A stretch of DNA of 64,000 nt from an uncultured Lachnospiraceae bacterium (GCA_910586125.1 CAJUHP010000002.1:1-64000); one strand, 5' to 3'. Positions 26,254 through 35,633 are shown, counted from the first letter of the stretch. Program-made: numbers and translations. Notes: generated by a model not told the origin, from the letters alone.

Positions 26254-26282
26254 ATTATACCCCAGTTCAGCGAATGCGGCAA
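26254..26282 (-). promoter_or_regulatory. Sigma-A promoter for the GH13 gene
   Basis: TTGCCG (26277-26282), 17 bp, TATAAT (26254-26259) on the minus strand; start codon about 40 bp downstream. Confidence 0.7.
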
Positions 26283-26351
26283 GCTTTTTTCATATGAGTT
26301 TGGCCAAAGAAGACTTACACGTAGTAGCCGGTATTCCATCCGGAAAAGAAA

Positions 26352-27401
26352 TCAGAATACAAATTCATACTCAATCTGATGGCGGTAATGGTCTTCTGGA
26401 TGCAGAATCCGCGGCTCCATCTGCGGCATGTTGACAGCGTTGGGAAACGACTGACATTCCAAGGCCACGGCACAGCCTGCATAGGACATGACATCTCCGT
26501 CCAGCTTCCAGGTATCTCCAATCGATCCGCCTGCATATACGACCATGCATCGCCCTGTTTTGCTGCGAATCCGCACGCCGCGGCCGCTTTTTGGATCGGT
26601 AAGCTCTGCCAGCACCGCCCCGGCTGCCGCCGCCTCACGCACGTCAAAGGCATGATCCACACCTCCCACTTTTCGGACCTGCTCATCTTGTGGATACGCC
26701 TCCATAACCTCGCGGATCACACGGCCTTCCCGGTAGTCAAAAGGGGTTCCTTCCACGGTTCGCAAACCTACCGGCAGATTCTTTTCATCACTTACCATAT
26801 AGGCGGGAGCCGCCAGTTTCAGTTGCTGGTTTCTTCCTGATACATGAAAATCGCCGGAAAAGTTAAAATAGGCATGGTTTGTCATATCCACATAGGTCTC
26901 CCGGTCGGTCTTTGCACCATAGACCACCGTGAGACGATTTTCTTCATTGAGTGTGTATGTCGCGGAAAAAATCCGGTTTCCCGGAAACCCTTCCAGATCT
27001 TCCGGAAGAACCGCCATCAATCCGAGCACCGCTTCTTCCTTTTTCACAAATGCCTGCACCACCATCCATTCTATAAAAGAAAGGTTGACCCGCCCTCCGT
27101 GCAGACATGTACCGTTTTCATTGGGCGACAACGGATAAATCTTATTCCCGATCGTAAAACGGCTTCCTGCAATACGGCCCGCCACCGGTCCGATGGTCGC
27201 GCCGGCATACAGATCATTTCCGGTGTATGCCGCCGGATCGGCAAAGTTCAGGCAGACATTTACCCGTTTTCCTCCGCCGGACGGCAGCTCCACCCGCTGG
27301 ATGGATGCCCCCATTGTCCCGATCTGTACCGCCATCCCCCTGTCATTTTCCATCTGGTATACGGCAGAATGCCCTTTTTTTTCGATTCTGGTCAGTTTCA
27401 C
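26352..27401 (-). CDS. galM: Aldose 1-epimerase
   Basis: 349 residues starting at GTG, with AGGAGGAG eight bases upstream; in-frame codons further upstream lie across the promoter and are not used. GalM motifs are visible: NGTCLHGG (substrate-binding His), TNHAYFNFSG (catalytic His) and ALECQSFPNAVNMP (catalytic Glu). It interconverts alpha and beta anomers of galactose/glucose. No gal operon genes are adjacent; the neighbouring GH13 gene suggests a link to release and use of sugars from glucans. Confidence 0.92.
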   Translation of the reverse strand: MKLTRIEKKGHSAVYQMENDRGMAVQIGTMGASIQRVELPSGGGKRVNVCLNFADPAAYTGNDLYAGATIGPVAGRIAGSRFTIGNKIYPLSPNENGTCLHGGRVNLSFIEWMVVQAFVKKEEAVLGLMAVLPEDLEGFPGNRIFSATYTLNEENRLTVVYGAKTDRETYVDMTNHAYFNFSGDFHVSGRNQQLKLAAPAYMVSDEKNLPVGLRTVEGTPFDYREGRVIREVMEAYPQDEQVRKVGGVDHAFDVREAAAAGAVLAELTDPKSGRGVRIRSKTGRCMVVYAGGSIGDTWKLDGDVMSYAGCAVALECQSFPNAVNMPQMEPRILHPEDHYRHQIEYEFVF

Positions 27402-27456
27402 TTGCTTTCTCCTCCTTGTATTTTTTGATTTTAAGATCAAAATTCCTGCTTTTTTT

Positions 27457-27485
27457 ATTATACACCATGGACGGTCTCTTGTCAT
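27457..27485 (-). promoter_or_regulatory. Sigma-A promoter for galM
   Basis: ATGACA (27480-27485), 17 bp, TATAAT (27457-27462) on the minus strand. On the plus strand, TATACT at 27540-27545 is a likely minus-10 for pyrB, but I see no good minus-35 for it. Confidence 0.6.
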
Positions 27486-27588
27486 GACAGAAAGAAAAAA
27501 CGAATCATTTTCCCTCTTCCCCAAATCCGTTTTTCCGTGTATACTTATAAGGAAAAATAAAACCAGAAAGATAACAGGAGGAGAATGA

Positions 27589-28500
27589 ATGAGACATTTA
27601 ATCAGCCCGCTGGATTTCACAGTGGATGAACTGGAACAGTTGATGCTTCTGGCCAGCGATATGGAGCATAACCGCGAAAAATATTCCCATTCATGTGACG
27701 GAAAAAAATTAGCCACTTTATTTTATGAACCAAGTACAAGAACTCGCCTGAGTTTTGAGTCTGCCATGTTGAGTCTGGGAGGCAGCGTACTTGGTTTTTC
27801 TTCGGCTGCCAGCAGTTCTGCGGCAAAGGGAGAAAGCGTGTCGGACACCCTGCGTATGATATCCTGCTATGCCGATATCTGCGCCATCCGCCATCCCAAG
27901 GAAGGTGCCGCTTATGTCGGCGCAAAAGCCGCATCCATCCCGGTCATCAATGCCGGAGACGGCGGACACCAGCATCCGACTCAGACGCTGACCGATCTGA
28001 TGACCATTCGCTCTCTGAAAGGCCGCCTGGGCAATATGACGGTAGGTCTGTGCGGCGATCTGAAATTCGGCCGGACCGTTCACTCTCTGATCGGCGCGCT
28101 GGTGCGCTATCCCGGCATTCGTTTTGTACTGATTTCCCCCAGAGAACTTCGCATCCCCGACTATACCCGCGAAAATGTCCTGGAAGCGAACGGCATTCCC
28201 TATGAAGAAGTCACCAGCCTGGACGAAGCTATGCCGAAGTTAGATATCCTGTACATGACCCGCGTACAAAGAGAACGCTTTTTTAATGAAGAAGAGTATA
28301 TCCGCATGAAAGATTGCTATATCCTTGACCGGCAGAAAATGTCTCTGGGACGGGAAGACTTGTTGGTGCTTCACCCTCTTCCCCGTGTCAATGAGATTTC
28401 CGTAGAAGTGGACAGCGATCCCAGAGCCGCCTATTTCCGCCAGGTGCAGTATGGTGTCTATGTGCGCATGGCGCTGATACTGACTCTGTTAGCCGGCTGA
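27589..28500 (+). CDS. pyrB: Aspartate carbamoyltransferase, catalytic subunit
   Basis: 303 residues. The carbamoyl-phosphate-binding STRTR motif is at 49-53 ([15 protein letters not shown]), with HPTQTLTDL and the aspartate-loop region [13 protein letters not shown] also present. It catalyses the committed step of pyrimidine synthesis, making carbamoyl aspartate. The downstream pyrI gene shows it forms the allosteric dodecamer. Of two close ATGs the one at 27589 gives the conserved start MRHLI. No attenuator is visible in the short leader. Confidence 0.97.
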   Translation: MRHLISPLDFTVDELEQLMLLASDMEHNREKYSHSCDGKKLATLFYEPSTRTRLSFESAMLSLGGSVLGFSSAASSSAAKGESVSDTLRMISCYADICAIRHPKEGAAYVGAKAASIPVINAGDGGHQHPTQTLTDLMTIRSLKGRLGNMTVGLCGDLKFGRTVHSLIGALVRYPGIRFVLISPRELRIPDYTRENVLEANGIPYEEVTSLDEAMPKLDILYMTRVQRERFFNEEEYIRMKDCYILDRQKMSLGREDLLVLHPLPRVNEISVEVDSDPRAAYFRQVQYGVYVRMALILTLLAG

Positions 28501-28582
28501 GCTCCCCGTCCTGCCCCCCGGCAAATACCGATTGTTAGATATCGCCGCAAAGAAAATCTGTCATTTGTAAAGGAGAAAACCC

Positions 28583-29014
28583 ATGTTAAATATCAGCGGC
28601 CTGAAAGAAGGCATTGTTCTGGATCATATCAAAGCTGGAAAATCCATGGAAATATATAAATACTTAGGGCTTGACCGTGTTGACAGCCAGGTCGCCATCA
28701 TTAAAAATGCCCGCAGCAACAAAATGGGGCGGAAAGATATCATCAAAATTGAAGGCAGCCTGGATGAAGTGGATCTGGATATTCTGGGCTTTGTCGATCA
28801 TAATATTACCGTCAATATTATCCGCGATGATAAAATCGTAGAAAAAAAGGTGCTGCACCTACCCAAGAGAATCACCAATATCCTGCGCTGCAAAAATCCC
28901 CGCTGTATCACTTCCACGGAACAGGAGCTGCCCCATATCTTCTTTTTGTCTGACGAGACCGATCAGACCTACCGCTGTCTGTACTGTGAAGAACGCTATG
29001 GTCATAAATCCTGA
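28583..29014 (+). CDS. pyrI: Aspartate carbamoyltransferase, regulatory subunit
   Basis: 143 residues. Four zinc-binding Cys are at 103, 108, 132 and 135 (CKNPRC and CLYC). The N-terminal allosteric domain binds CTP/ATP; the zinc domain contacts PyrB. This subunit confers feedback control. It follows pyrB by 82 bp with AAAGGAG ahead of the ATG, an operon arrangement frequent in enteric bacteria and in Clostridia. Confidence 0.97.
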   Translation: MLNISGLKEGIVLDHIKAGKSMEIYKYLGLDRVDSQVAIIKNARSNKMGRKDIIKIEGSLDEVDLDILGFVDHNITVNIIRDDKIVEKKVLHLPKRITNILRCKNPRCITSTEQELPHIFFLSDETDQTYRCLYCEERYGHKS

Positions 29015-29041
29015 ATATCATGAAGACAGGGAGGTTGACTT

Positions 29042-30358
29042 ATGATTAAAGACAAACACCGCCCATTTTTTCGGTGGGGTGTTACTATTTTTCTGGTTTT
29101 TGTATGCTGCATTCTGTTTTTCTTCTGCGTTCTGCGCTTTAGCGAGCTGAGAGGTCTGTTCGGTACGATTTTCAGTATCCTTTCACCGATCATCTGGGGC
29201 ATTGTCATCGCTTATCTGCTTTGGCCTATCGTAGATCGAGTGCGCTGCTTTCTATTCCCCAGACTGCCGGCCTTTATCAAACCGGACAGCCGGCGGCGTC
29301 ATATCAGTCTGGGGCTCGGCATTCTCAGCGCCCTCTCTCTGATGCTGCTGGTCATTGTCGTGTTAATCAGCATGGTTCTGCCCGAGCTGATTCAGACCAT
29401 TATGACATTAGTCAACAATTTCGGCTCCTATGTCACATACGTTCAGAATGTAGAAGAATGGGTCAACAGCCTTCTGACAGATAACCCGCAGATTCAGAGC
29501 ATTGTCCGTTCTGCTTTTGACAATCTGGCTTTATTGCTCGGCAATTGGGTTCAGAATGATTTGGTTGGCCAAATCAATGTCGTTGTCACCGGCCTGACAA
29601 GCGGCGTCATCAGCCTGGGACGATTTTTTCTGAATTTTGTGATTGGTATTATCGTCTCAATCTATATTTTTGCCAGCAAAGAAACGTTTGCCGGACAGTT
29701 TAAAAAAATTCTGTATGCCGTTTTTAAACCTTCTCATGCCAATGTTATTTTGGATGTGCTGCGACACAGCGATAAAATATTCGGCGGTTTTATCTCTGGA
29801 AAAATTTTAGATTCTTTGATTATCGGAATTCTTTGTTTTATCTGTCTCTCGATACTGAAAATGCCTTACACCATCTTAGTCAGCGTCGTGGTAGGCGTCA
29901 CGAATGTCATACCGTTTTTCGGTCCTTTTATCGGCGCCATTCCCAGCGCATTTTTGATTCTGGTAGTCAATCCGCAGCAATGCCTGATTTTTCTGATTTT
30001 TATCCTGATTCTCCAGCAGGTTGACGGCAATATTATCGGCCCTACGATTCTGGGCGACAGCACCGGCCTGTCCTCTTTCTGGGTTATTTTTTCGATTCTT
30101 TTAGGGGGAGGTTTGTTCGGGTTTGCCGGTATGATACTGGGTGTTCCGATCTGCGGCGTGGCATACTACATCTGCAAAAGGCTCGTGGAATCCAAACTGC
30201 GCCGCCGGCAGTATCCCACAGCCACAACCGCCTACAGCGCTTCCGGCATCGTGATGGACCCAGACACGCACATGCTGGTTCCGGCAGAAAACCTGACCTC
30301 TGACCATGCGAAACAGCAAGGAGAGGATCCGGCACAGAACGACACTACAAATTCTTAA
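29042..30358 (+). CDS. AI-2E family transporter (PerM/YdiK-like permease)
   Basis: 438 residues with about eight hydrophobic helices. Two at the N-terminus precede a less hydrophobic central segment (about 110-190), and the C-terminal half contains the family motif region FGPFIGAIPSAFLIL and GNIIGPTILG. The ~45-residue C-terminal tail is hydrophilic and probably cytoplasmic. Members include an autoinducer-2 exporter (TqsA) but also sodium/proton antiporters, so the substrate is unknown. It lies 28 bp after pyrI and may be cotranscribed, without an evident link to pyrimidines. A strong terminator follows. Confidence 0.85.
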   Translation: MIKDKHRPFFRWGVTIFLVFVCCILFFFCVLRFSELRGLFGTIFSILSPIIWGIVIAYLLWPIVDRVRCFLFPRLPAFIKPDSRRRHISLGLGILSALSLMLLVIVVLISMVLPELIQTIMTLVNNFGSYVTYVQNVEEWVNSLLTDNPQIQSIVRSAFDNLALLLGNWVQNDLVGQINVVVTGLTSGVISLGRFFLNFVIGIIVSIYIFASKETFAGQFKKILYAVFKPSHANVILDVLRHSDKIFGGFISGKILDSLIIGILCFICLSILKMPYTILVSVVVGVTNVIPFFGPFIGAIPSAFLILVVNPQQCLIFLIFILILQQVDGNIIGPTILGDSTGLSSFWVIFSILLGGGLFGFAGMILGVPICGVAYYICKRLVESKLRRRQYPTATTAYSASGIVMDPDTHMLVPAENLTSDHAKQQGEDPAQNDTTNS

Positions 30359-30365
30359 CAAAAAA

Positions 30366-30409
30366 ACTGTCATACCAAAACCGCATCAAGCAGGCTCTGG
30401 TATGACAGT
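30366..30409. terminator. Bidirectional terminator
   Basis: Perfect 12-bp stem ACTGTCATACCA / TGGTATGACAGT with a 20-base loop. A-rich sequence on the left and T-rich sequence on the right allow it to end both the permease transcript and the convergent lipoprotein transcript. Confidence 0.85.
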
Positions 30410-30430
30410 TCTTATTTTGACAAGCGTCGG

Positions 30431-31087
30431 TTACTGCGTCAGCATACGCTCCAACACGGCTTTTCCGATCTCATTCTGTTCTTGAAATCCTTTCAGCATC
30501 TCGCCTTCATCCTCAATGCTTTCGTCAATCCATCCCAGCATAATATAGCAGACATAATCGCCATAAACCAATACCTCGGAGGCTTCCAGCTTCGGCATGT
30601 TCACCGGATACTGCATAGCTTCTTCCAACTGATAGGTGCGATAATTTTCCAGAGCAGTTTTCACGTCCTCTGCCCTTCCCTCTTTGGCTTTCACCAAAAT
30701 GAGCGTATCAACCTGGGCGCTGATCATCGGCACTTCGCCAAAAGCTTCTTCGTACATATCCTCCGTCACGCCATACATCTGCGCCAGGGACTCTCCGTCC
30801 AGGGGCATGCTGGGAAGATAATTTTCGCCGTAAGCTTCGGCCACAGCATCCCGTACTCCCTGCAAAGTGAGAGAGGCTCCCACGCTGCTGCTCTCCTCCG
30901 GCTGTGCCAACGCCGTATCCGTCTCCTGTGCGGAGGAGGTAACAGGTTCTGTCGCCTTCGTGGTTTCTGAAGATGTTGTACTGCCTGTCGTGTCCTTTGT
31001 CTCGCCATCTTTTTTGGAGCCGCAGGCTGTCAGCGTCAGAACAAACATGGTCAGCAACAAAAGCCCCATTGCCATTTTCTTCTTCAT
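30431..31087 (-). CDS. DUF4358 lipoprotein
   Basis: 218 residues from an ATG after AAGGAGAG. The signal ends in lipobox LTAC with Cys22, followed by a Thr/Ser/Glu-rich linker to about residue 68. The folded part matches the DUF4358 pattern found in Lachnospiraceae lipoproteins: VRDAVAEAYGENYLPSMPLD, a central ISAQVDTLILVKAKEG strand-turn, and VYGDYVCYIML near the end. Function is unknown. It is predicted to be anchored to the outer membrane face of the cytoplasmic membrane. It lies downstream of sigK with a 182-bp gap. Confidence 0.8.
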   Translation of the reverse strand: MKKKMAMGLLLLTMFVLTLTACGSKKDGETKDTTGSTTSSETTKATEPVTSSAQETDTALAQPEESSSVGASLTLQGVRDAVAEAYGENYLPSMPLDGESLAQMYGVTEDMYEEAFGEVPMISAQVDTLILVKAKEGRAEDVKTALENYRTYQLEEAMQYPVNMPKLEASEVLVYGDYVCYIMLGWIDESIEDEGEMLKGFQEQNEIGKAVLERMLTQ

Positions 31088-31269
31088 AATAATTCTCTCC
31101 TTGTCTGTTGCTTTTTTCATCAGATCCTTTGGAAACAATATGAAAAAAACCGATTTACATTTATTCTGCGTCATCTGTAACGGTTATATTCACATGGTTT
31201 CCTGTTTGGACCAGCATAGGATAGCATATCCAGACATAAAAAGCAACTTACATTTTTCTGAAGAAAATA

Positions 31270-31890
31270 TTACTCCATTGCCGCCCGCATCTTTAAAAGA
31301 GCGGCTTTCTCAATCCGGCTGACATAGCTGCGGCTGATTCCCAGTTGACCGGCAATTTCTCTCTGTGTAAATTCCTTATTTCCGAACAGGCCATAGCGCA
31401 GGCGGATCACCAGCTTCTCTTTCTCTTTCAGACATTGCTCATATGCCTCATACATCTCCCGGATCTCCTGTGTCAATTGTACCTGCTCCACCACTTCTTT
31501 ATCCTCCGCTTCCACGACATCGACCAAACTGATCATATTGCCTTCCTTGTCGGTGCCAATGGGATCATAAAGCGAAACCTCTTTGCCGTACTTCTTCTCC
31601 AAACGAAGGCTCATCAGGATCTCGTTGTCAATGCACTTTGCCGCATAGGTGGCCAATTTGCTGTTCTTATCGGGATCAAACGTATTGACCGCCTTGATCA
31701 GTCCTATCGTTCCAATCGAAATCAGATCGTCCAGATCCCTCCCATCTCCATTGTATTTCTTACTGATATGTGCCACCAGACGCATATTCCGCTCAATCAA
31801 TATGTCTTTCGCCTCGGCATCACCGGTTTTCCATCTCTGTAAACACTCTTTTTCCTCTCCGATTGTCAATGGTTTTTGGAATGCTTTCAT
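31270..31890 (-). CDS. sigK: Sporulation sigma factor SigK, no pro-sequence
   Basis: 206 residues. Region 2 is very like SigK of Bacillus (NMRLVAHISKKY, DDLISIGTIGLIKAV, KLATYAAKCIDNEILM), followed by SLYDPIGTDKEGNMISL and region 4 with FTQREIAGQLGISRSYVSRIEK. SigK directs late mother-cell transcription. The start is constrained: TGA lies two codons upstream in frame, so no hydrophobic pro-peptide can be encoded, as reported for Clostridioides difficile SigK. The gene is continuous, with no skin-type insertion. The ribosome-binding site is poor. SigE/SigG are related, but sequence blocks favour SigK. Confidence 0.85.
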   Translation of the reverse strand: MKAFQKPLTIGEEKECLQRWKTGDAEAKDILIERNMRLVAHISKKYNGDGRDLDDLISIGTIGLIKAVNTFDPDKNSKLATYAAKCIDNEILMSLRLEKKYGKEVSLYDPIGTDKEGNMISLVDVVEAEDKEVVEQVQLTQEIREMYEAYEQCLKEKEKLVIRLRYGLFGNKEFTQREIAGQLGISRSYVSRIEKAALLKMRAAME

Positions 31891-31987
31891 AAAGACTCAC
31901 AGGAACCCCCGCCGTCTCTTTATTACTATCATATATATGCCAGGGACAAAATGGAAGTGCTTTGCCAATATTTCTGAAAATAGAGTC

Positions 31988-32026
31988 TAAAATAGGAGAC
32001 CGACGATCTTTTCGCCTGTCTCCTAT
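31988..32026 (-). terminator. Terminator of the chemoreceptor gene
   Basis: ATAGGAGAC (31992-32000) and GTCTCCTAT (32018-32026) form a 9-bp stem; the minus-strand transcript ends in TTTT-like sequence. It lies 30 bp after the chemoreceptor stop. Confidence 0.75.
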
Positions 32027-32056
32027 CTCGAATTCTATTCTTTTCTTCGGTTCGCT

Positions 32057-34195
32057 TTATGGATTATCTTTGCGAAGCTTAAACTGGCTGACCAAATTTC
32101 TGAGTACCTGCGCCTGGCTGGACAGCTCTTCGCTCGTCGCTGCGCTTTCCTCGGCTGTGGCCGAATTCGTCTGCACGACACTGGAAATCTGATTCATGCC
32201 TTCCGTCACCTGTTCAAGAGATGTAGCCTGTTCAGCCGCCGCCTCCGCAATCTGATCCACAATTCCAGAAACCGTCTGCGTGCTCTGCACCACTTTTTTC
32301 AGAGAGCTGGCTGTCTCATTGGCAATCTTCGTTCCTTTCTCCACGGCGTTGACCGCTCCCGTGATCAAATCCGAAGTACTCTTGGAAGCTTCTGCCGATT
32401 TGCTGGCAAGATTGCGCACTTCATCTGCCACGACAGCAAAGCCCTTTCCTGCCGCTCCGGCTCTGGCCGCTTCCACCGCGGCGTTCAAGGCCAGAATATT
32501 GGTCTGGAATGCGATATCTTCGATTGTTTTAATAATCTTTCCGATCTCCGCCGACTTCTCTCCGATCTCGCCCATCGCCGTGACCATCTCCTGCATCTGC
32601 CGGCTGCAGACATCCGTCTCCTCACCCGCGCCTGTGGAATAGCCTCTGGCCTCCGTCGCATTGGCGGACGTTTGCTGCACATGCCCCAGAATATCCTCAA
32701 TGGTTGAAGCGAGTTCCTCAATCGAGGAAGCCTGCTCCACAGCACCCTGAGAAAGCCCCTGCGCACCAGACGCCATCTGATCGCTCCCGGCAGATACCTG
32801 GTTTGCTGAATTGTCAATCTGATTCAGCGCACTGCTTAGACGCCGGTTCATTTTGCGCACAGAGAGCAGAACCCCTTCAAATGCACCGATATAGCCATCC
32901 TCGGCTCTTGTGCGGACCATAAAGTTTCCATCCGCCATCTCCTCCAGAACATACTTCAGATCTGTGACAATCCGATTCAAGTTGGCTGTCATCTCGTCAA
33001 ACGTCTTTGATAATACTCCGATTTCATCTTCACTGGTCACATCCAGATGTACATCTAAATTTCCCTGTGCGATACTCCTGGCCGCCTGCACAACTCCCTG
33101 AACCGGACTCAGTACCCGTTTTAACACCCGGATCGTTGTAATAATGATGACAAAAAGCGCCGCAACCGAAAGGAGAAGCATCCACAGCACCGTCGATTTT
33201 ACTTTGGCATCAATGTCGCTGGTCTGAATCGCTGTAAGGGACCACCAAGTCTGACTTCCCACATGAATCGGCGTGAAAAACCGAGTAACTTTCCTTCCGT
33301 CCTCCCTTGTTGTCTCCAACTGAAATGCGGAACCCTGCGCCATCTTGCTTCGGATCTCTGCCAGCTCATCCGCGTGAGGCGTATAATCGGAAAGCATTTT
33401 ACCGATATCTGCCGGATCCTCGCTGTCGTAAATAATCTTCTCGGCCGCATTATAGATTGTGGCATACATGCTGGGATATGCCTCGCTGCTGGTTTCCACC
33501 TTATCAAAATGTCTTACCCGAATATCCGCCATCACCACGCCCTGAAGCTCATTGTTGTGAATAATCGGGCTGGCATAGGTGACAAGCGTCTCTCCGTTAT
33601 AATCATAAGGTTCTGTCACCACCGCTTTTTTCTGCGAGGCCGCCATACTGTAGTAACTTTCATTTGCGTATGTGCTGTACGCGCCAAAGGGAACGGTGTC
33701 CTGATCCGCCTCCCCCTCGGATATGTAAAACGCATAATCCGCGATATCCGCCTGGAACTTGTACGGCTCAAACATTACGCCCACGCCAGCCAGATTATCG
33801 TTATAGGCCGCGCTGCTCCTGGCCGTCTCCCGCAGATACACTTCGATATCATAATTGATTGGGGTCAGCACCGTACCATAGATCGAGCTCGTGCAAAGTT
33901 TCATAGCCGCAGGTTCTGTCGGAACTATCGTCCAGGACGGATCTTCCGCCGCCGTCCGGTATGCCTCCTCCACATATCTCTGCATATCCTGAGCAACGGA
34001 TTCCGCCTCATCAAAAATCCCCTGAATATCCTGCGCATTCATCTTGGAAGTCGCCTCTAACGCCTCATAGGTGGCGGCGGTTATCGCACTTCGAGACAAA
34101 AAAATCGCTGTTCCAATTAATACAATCAAAATGATTGTCAGAAGCGATCCAATGATCAGAGATAATTTTGAAGCCAGTTTCATTTTGTTCAGCAT
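32057..34195 (-). CDS. Methyl-accepting chemotaxis protein
   Basis: 712 residues from an ATG after GGAGGAG. Transmembrane helix 1 is at about 10-32; an extracellular sensory part of about 290 residues with dCache-like features (GVGVMFEPYKFQADIADYAF, VMADIRVRHFD) follows; helix 2 is near 325-347, then a HAMP domain, and a long signalling coil with the highly conserved hairpin tip EDIAFQTNILALNAAVEAAR. dCache domains commonly bind amino acids, but the ligand here is unknown. It controls CheA to steer motility. It is monocistronic, with its own sigma-A-like promoter and a terminator. Confidence 0.93.
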   Translation of the reverse strand: MLNKMKLASKLSLIIGSLLTIILIVLIGTAIFLSRSAITAATYEALEATSKMNAQDIQGIFDEAESVAQDMQRYVEEAYRTAAEDPSWTIVPTEPAAMKLCTSSIYGTVLTPINYDIEVYLRETARSSAAYNDNLAGVGVMFEPYKFQADIADYAFYISEGEADQDTVPFGAYSTYANESYYSMAASQKKAVVTEPYDYNGETLVTYASPIIHNNELQGVVMADIRVRHFDKVETSSEAYPSMYATIYNAAEKIIYDSEDPADIGKMLSDYTPHADELAEIRSKMAQGSAFQLETTREDGRKVTRFFTPIHVGSQTWWSLTAIQTSDIDAKVKSTVLWMLLLSVAALFVIIITTIRVLKRVLSPVQGVVQAARSIAQGNLDVHLDVTSEDEIGVLSKTFDEMTANLNRIVTDLKYVLEEMADGNFMVRTRAEDGYIGAFEGVLLSVRKMNRRLSSALNQIDNSANQVSAGSDQMASGAQGLSQGAVEQASSIEELASTIEDILGHVQQTSANATEARGYSTGAGEETDVCSRQMQEMVTAMGEIGEKSAEIGKIIKTIEDIAFQTNILALNAAVEAARAGAAGKGFAVVADEVRNLASKSAEASKSTSDLITGAVNAVEKGTKIANETASSLKKVVQSTQTVSGIVDQIAEAAAEQATSLEQVTEGMNQISSVVQTNSATAEESAATSEELSSQAQVLRNLVSQFKLRKDNP

Positions 34196-34341
34196 ATACA
34201 CTCCTCCTCCGTCTAAGTCGGATTCTTTCACAAAAAACCATCTGTTTTTTGTGTATTTTTACCTGTTCAGACATAAAAAATCGCTTTATCTTATCAGAAT
34301 GATGCTTCTTTTCTGCCTGAACCAGAATACCTCTCCTCAAA

Positions 34342-34370
34342 ATTGTACCATAGTAACCGGCTAAAGTAAA
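34342..34370 (-). promoter_or_regulatory. Sigma-A-like promoter for the chemoreceptor
   Basis: TTTACT (34365-34370), 17 bp, TACAAT (34342-34347) on the minus strand, about 145 bp before the start codon. No sigma-28 match of the type seen at other motility genes is found here. Confidence 0.55.
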
Positions 34371-34452
34371 CAAAAAATTGTGTAAATTTTTTTTATTATT
34401 TTGCAGAATTCAGCTTGGGGGAACCTTGCAAAAAGGGAACACAGGAAAAGAC

Positions 34453-34516
34453 TTGATTTCCTCTAGGCTTTATGATATCTTTAGTCCGGCACCTGTCTTG
34501 TCATGTGACTTGACAG
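34453..34516 (+). promoter_or_regulatory. Promoter and palindromic operator candidate for the PTS IIC gene
   Basis: TTGATT (34453-34458), 17 bp, TATCTT (34476-34481). Just downstream lies an imperfect palindrome, CTGTC-tt-GTCA-tg-TGAC-tt-GACAG (34493-34516), positioned where a repressor would block initiation. The 34196-34550 interval holds these sites and the divergent chemoreceptor promoter but no gene. Confidence 0.55.
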
Positions 34517-34550
34517 AAGAACATACCCTTTCCCTATAAGGAGATTTCCA

Positions 34551-35633
34551 ATGAATACAGAAAGAAAAAAAGGAACATTAAGAACGTTTCTGGCCCGAAA
34601 AAACATTGTCTTTTCCGTGAAACGTTACGGCATTGATGCGCTGGGAGCCATGGCGCAGGGGTTATTTGCCTCCCTCTTAATCGGCACGATTGTATCTACG
34701 CTGGGAGGTCAGATCGGCAGCGATTTTCTGGTGACCGTCGGTAATTATACCAAAGCCGCCTATGTGGTGGGAGGCGCGATGGCTGTCTCCATCGGCTTTG
34801 CTCTGCAGGCCCCGCCGCTGGTACTCTTTTCCCTGGTATCGGTAGGCGCCGCCGCCAACGAGCTGGGCGGATCCGGCGGTCCTCTGGCTGTACTGGCTAT
34901 CACCGTAATCGCCGCCGAATGCGGCAAAGCCGTTTCCAAAGAAACGCCGGTCGATATTTTAGTCACCCCTCTTGTCACGATTCTCATCGGCGTATTGTTG
35001 GCCACATGGTGGGCTCCCTCCATCGGCGCGGCCGCAGGCGCGGTGGGCGGCCTTATTATGTGGGCGACGGAGCTGCACCCTTTCTTTATGGGAATTCTAG
35101 TATCGGTCATTGTGGGGATCGCTTTGACTCTGCCGATTTCCAGCGCTGCCATCTGCCATGGATTGGGACTGGTTGGGCTGGCCGGAGGCGCCGCGGTGGC
35201 CGGCTGCTGCGCACAGATGATCGGCTTTGCCGTCATGAGTTTTCGGGAAAACAAATGGGGCGGCTTGGTTTCGCAAGGGCTGGGAACCAGTATGCTTCAG
35301 ATGGGCAACATCGTAAAAAATCCGCGCATCTGGATTCCTCCGACGCTGGCATCCGCGATCACAGGCCCAATCGCTACTTGTATCTTTCGCCTTCAGATGA
35401 ACGGGGCAGCCATCTCTTCTGGTATGGGAACCTGCGGCCTGGTGGGACAGATCGGCGTCTATACCGGCTGGATCAACGATATCGCCGCCGGAACGAAAAT
35501 CTCTGTCACCGCGTTCGACTGGCTTGGACTGGCTCTGATCTGTTTTGTGCTTCCCGCTCTTTTGAGCGTCCTGTTCTGCGAGCTGCTGCGAAAGGCCGGC
35601 TGGATCAAAGACGGCGATCTGACATTGTCCTGA
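34551..35633 (+). CDS. PTS sugar transporter subunit IIC-like membrane protein (PTS_EIIC_2 family)
   Basis: 360 residues, about ten hydrophobic helices rich in Gly and Ala, with YGIDALGAMAQGLFASLLIGTI at the N-terminus and MQMNGAAISSGMGTCGLVGQ-like sequence near the C-terminus, a pattern typical of the stand-alone PTS_EIIC_2 family of Firmicutes. Members are named as PTS permeases, but no IIA, IIB or sugar gene is nearby, so transport by phosphorylation is unproven; it could act with a IIAB from elsewhere or work as a facilitator. AAGGAG precedes the ATG. A palindromic operator candidate suggests specific regulation. Confidence 0.75.
   Translation: MNTERKKGTLRTFLARKNIVFSVKRYGIDALGAMAQGLFASLLIGTIVSTLGGQIGSDFLVTVGNYTKAAYVVGGAMAVSIGFALQAPPLVLFSLVSVGAAANELGGSGGPLAVLAITVIAAECGKAVSKETPVDILVTPLVTILIGVLLATWWAPSIGAAAGAVGGLIMWATELHPFFMGILVSVIVGIALTLPISSAAICHGLGLVGLAGGAAVAGCCAQMIGFAVMSFRENKWGGLVSQGLGTSMLQMGNIVKNPRIWIPPTLASAITGPIATCIFRLQMNGAAISSGMGTCGLVGQIGVYTGWINDIAAGTKISVTAFDWLGLALICFVLPALLSVLFCELLRKAGWIKDGDLTLS

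Noticed and set aside
29042..30358. Evidence for autoinducer-2 quorum sensing
   Set aside because: The family name is historical; members transport different substrates and no luxS or lsr gene is in view.
31270..31890. Remnant of a skin element in sigK
   Set aside because: The gene is continuous and no recombinase lies nearby.
34196..34341. Sigma-28 promoter for the chemoreceptor (TCTGATAA)
   Set aside because: The minus-10 matches only 6 of 8 bases and there is no TTAT or TAAA at the correct distance; a sigma-A-like promoter fits better.
34511..34534. TTGACA close to the PTS IIC start as its minus-35
   Set aside because: A minus-10 at correct distance would overlap the ribosome-binding site; the promoter at 34453-34481 is better. 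TTGACA is part of the palindrome.
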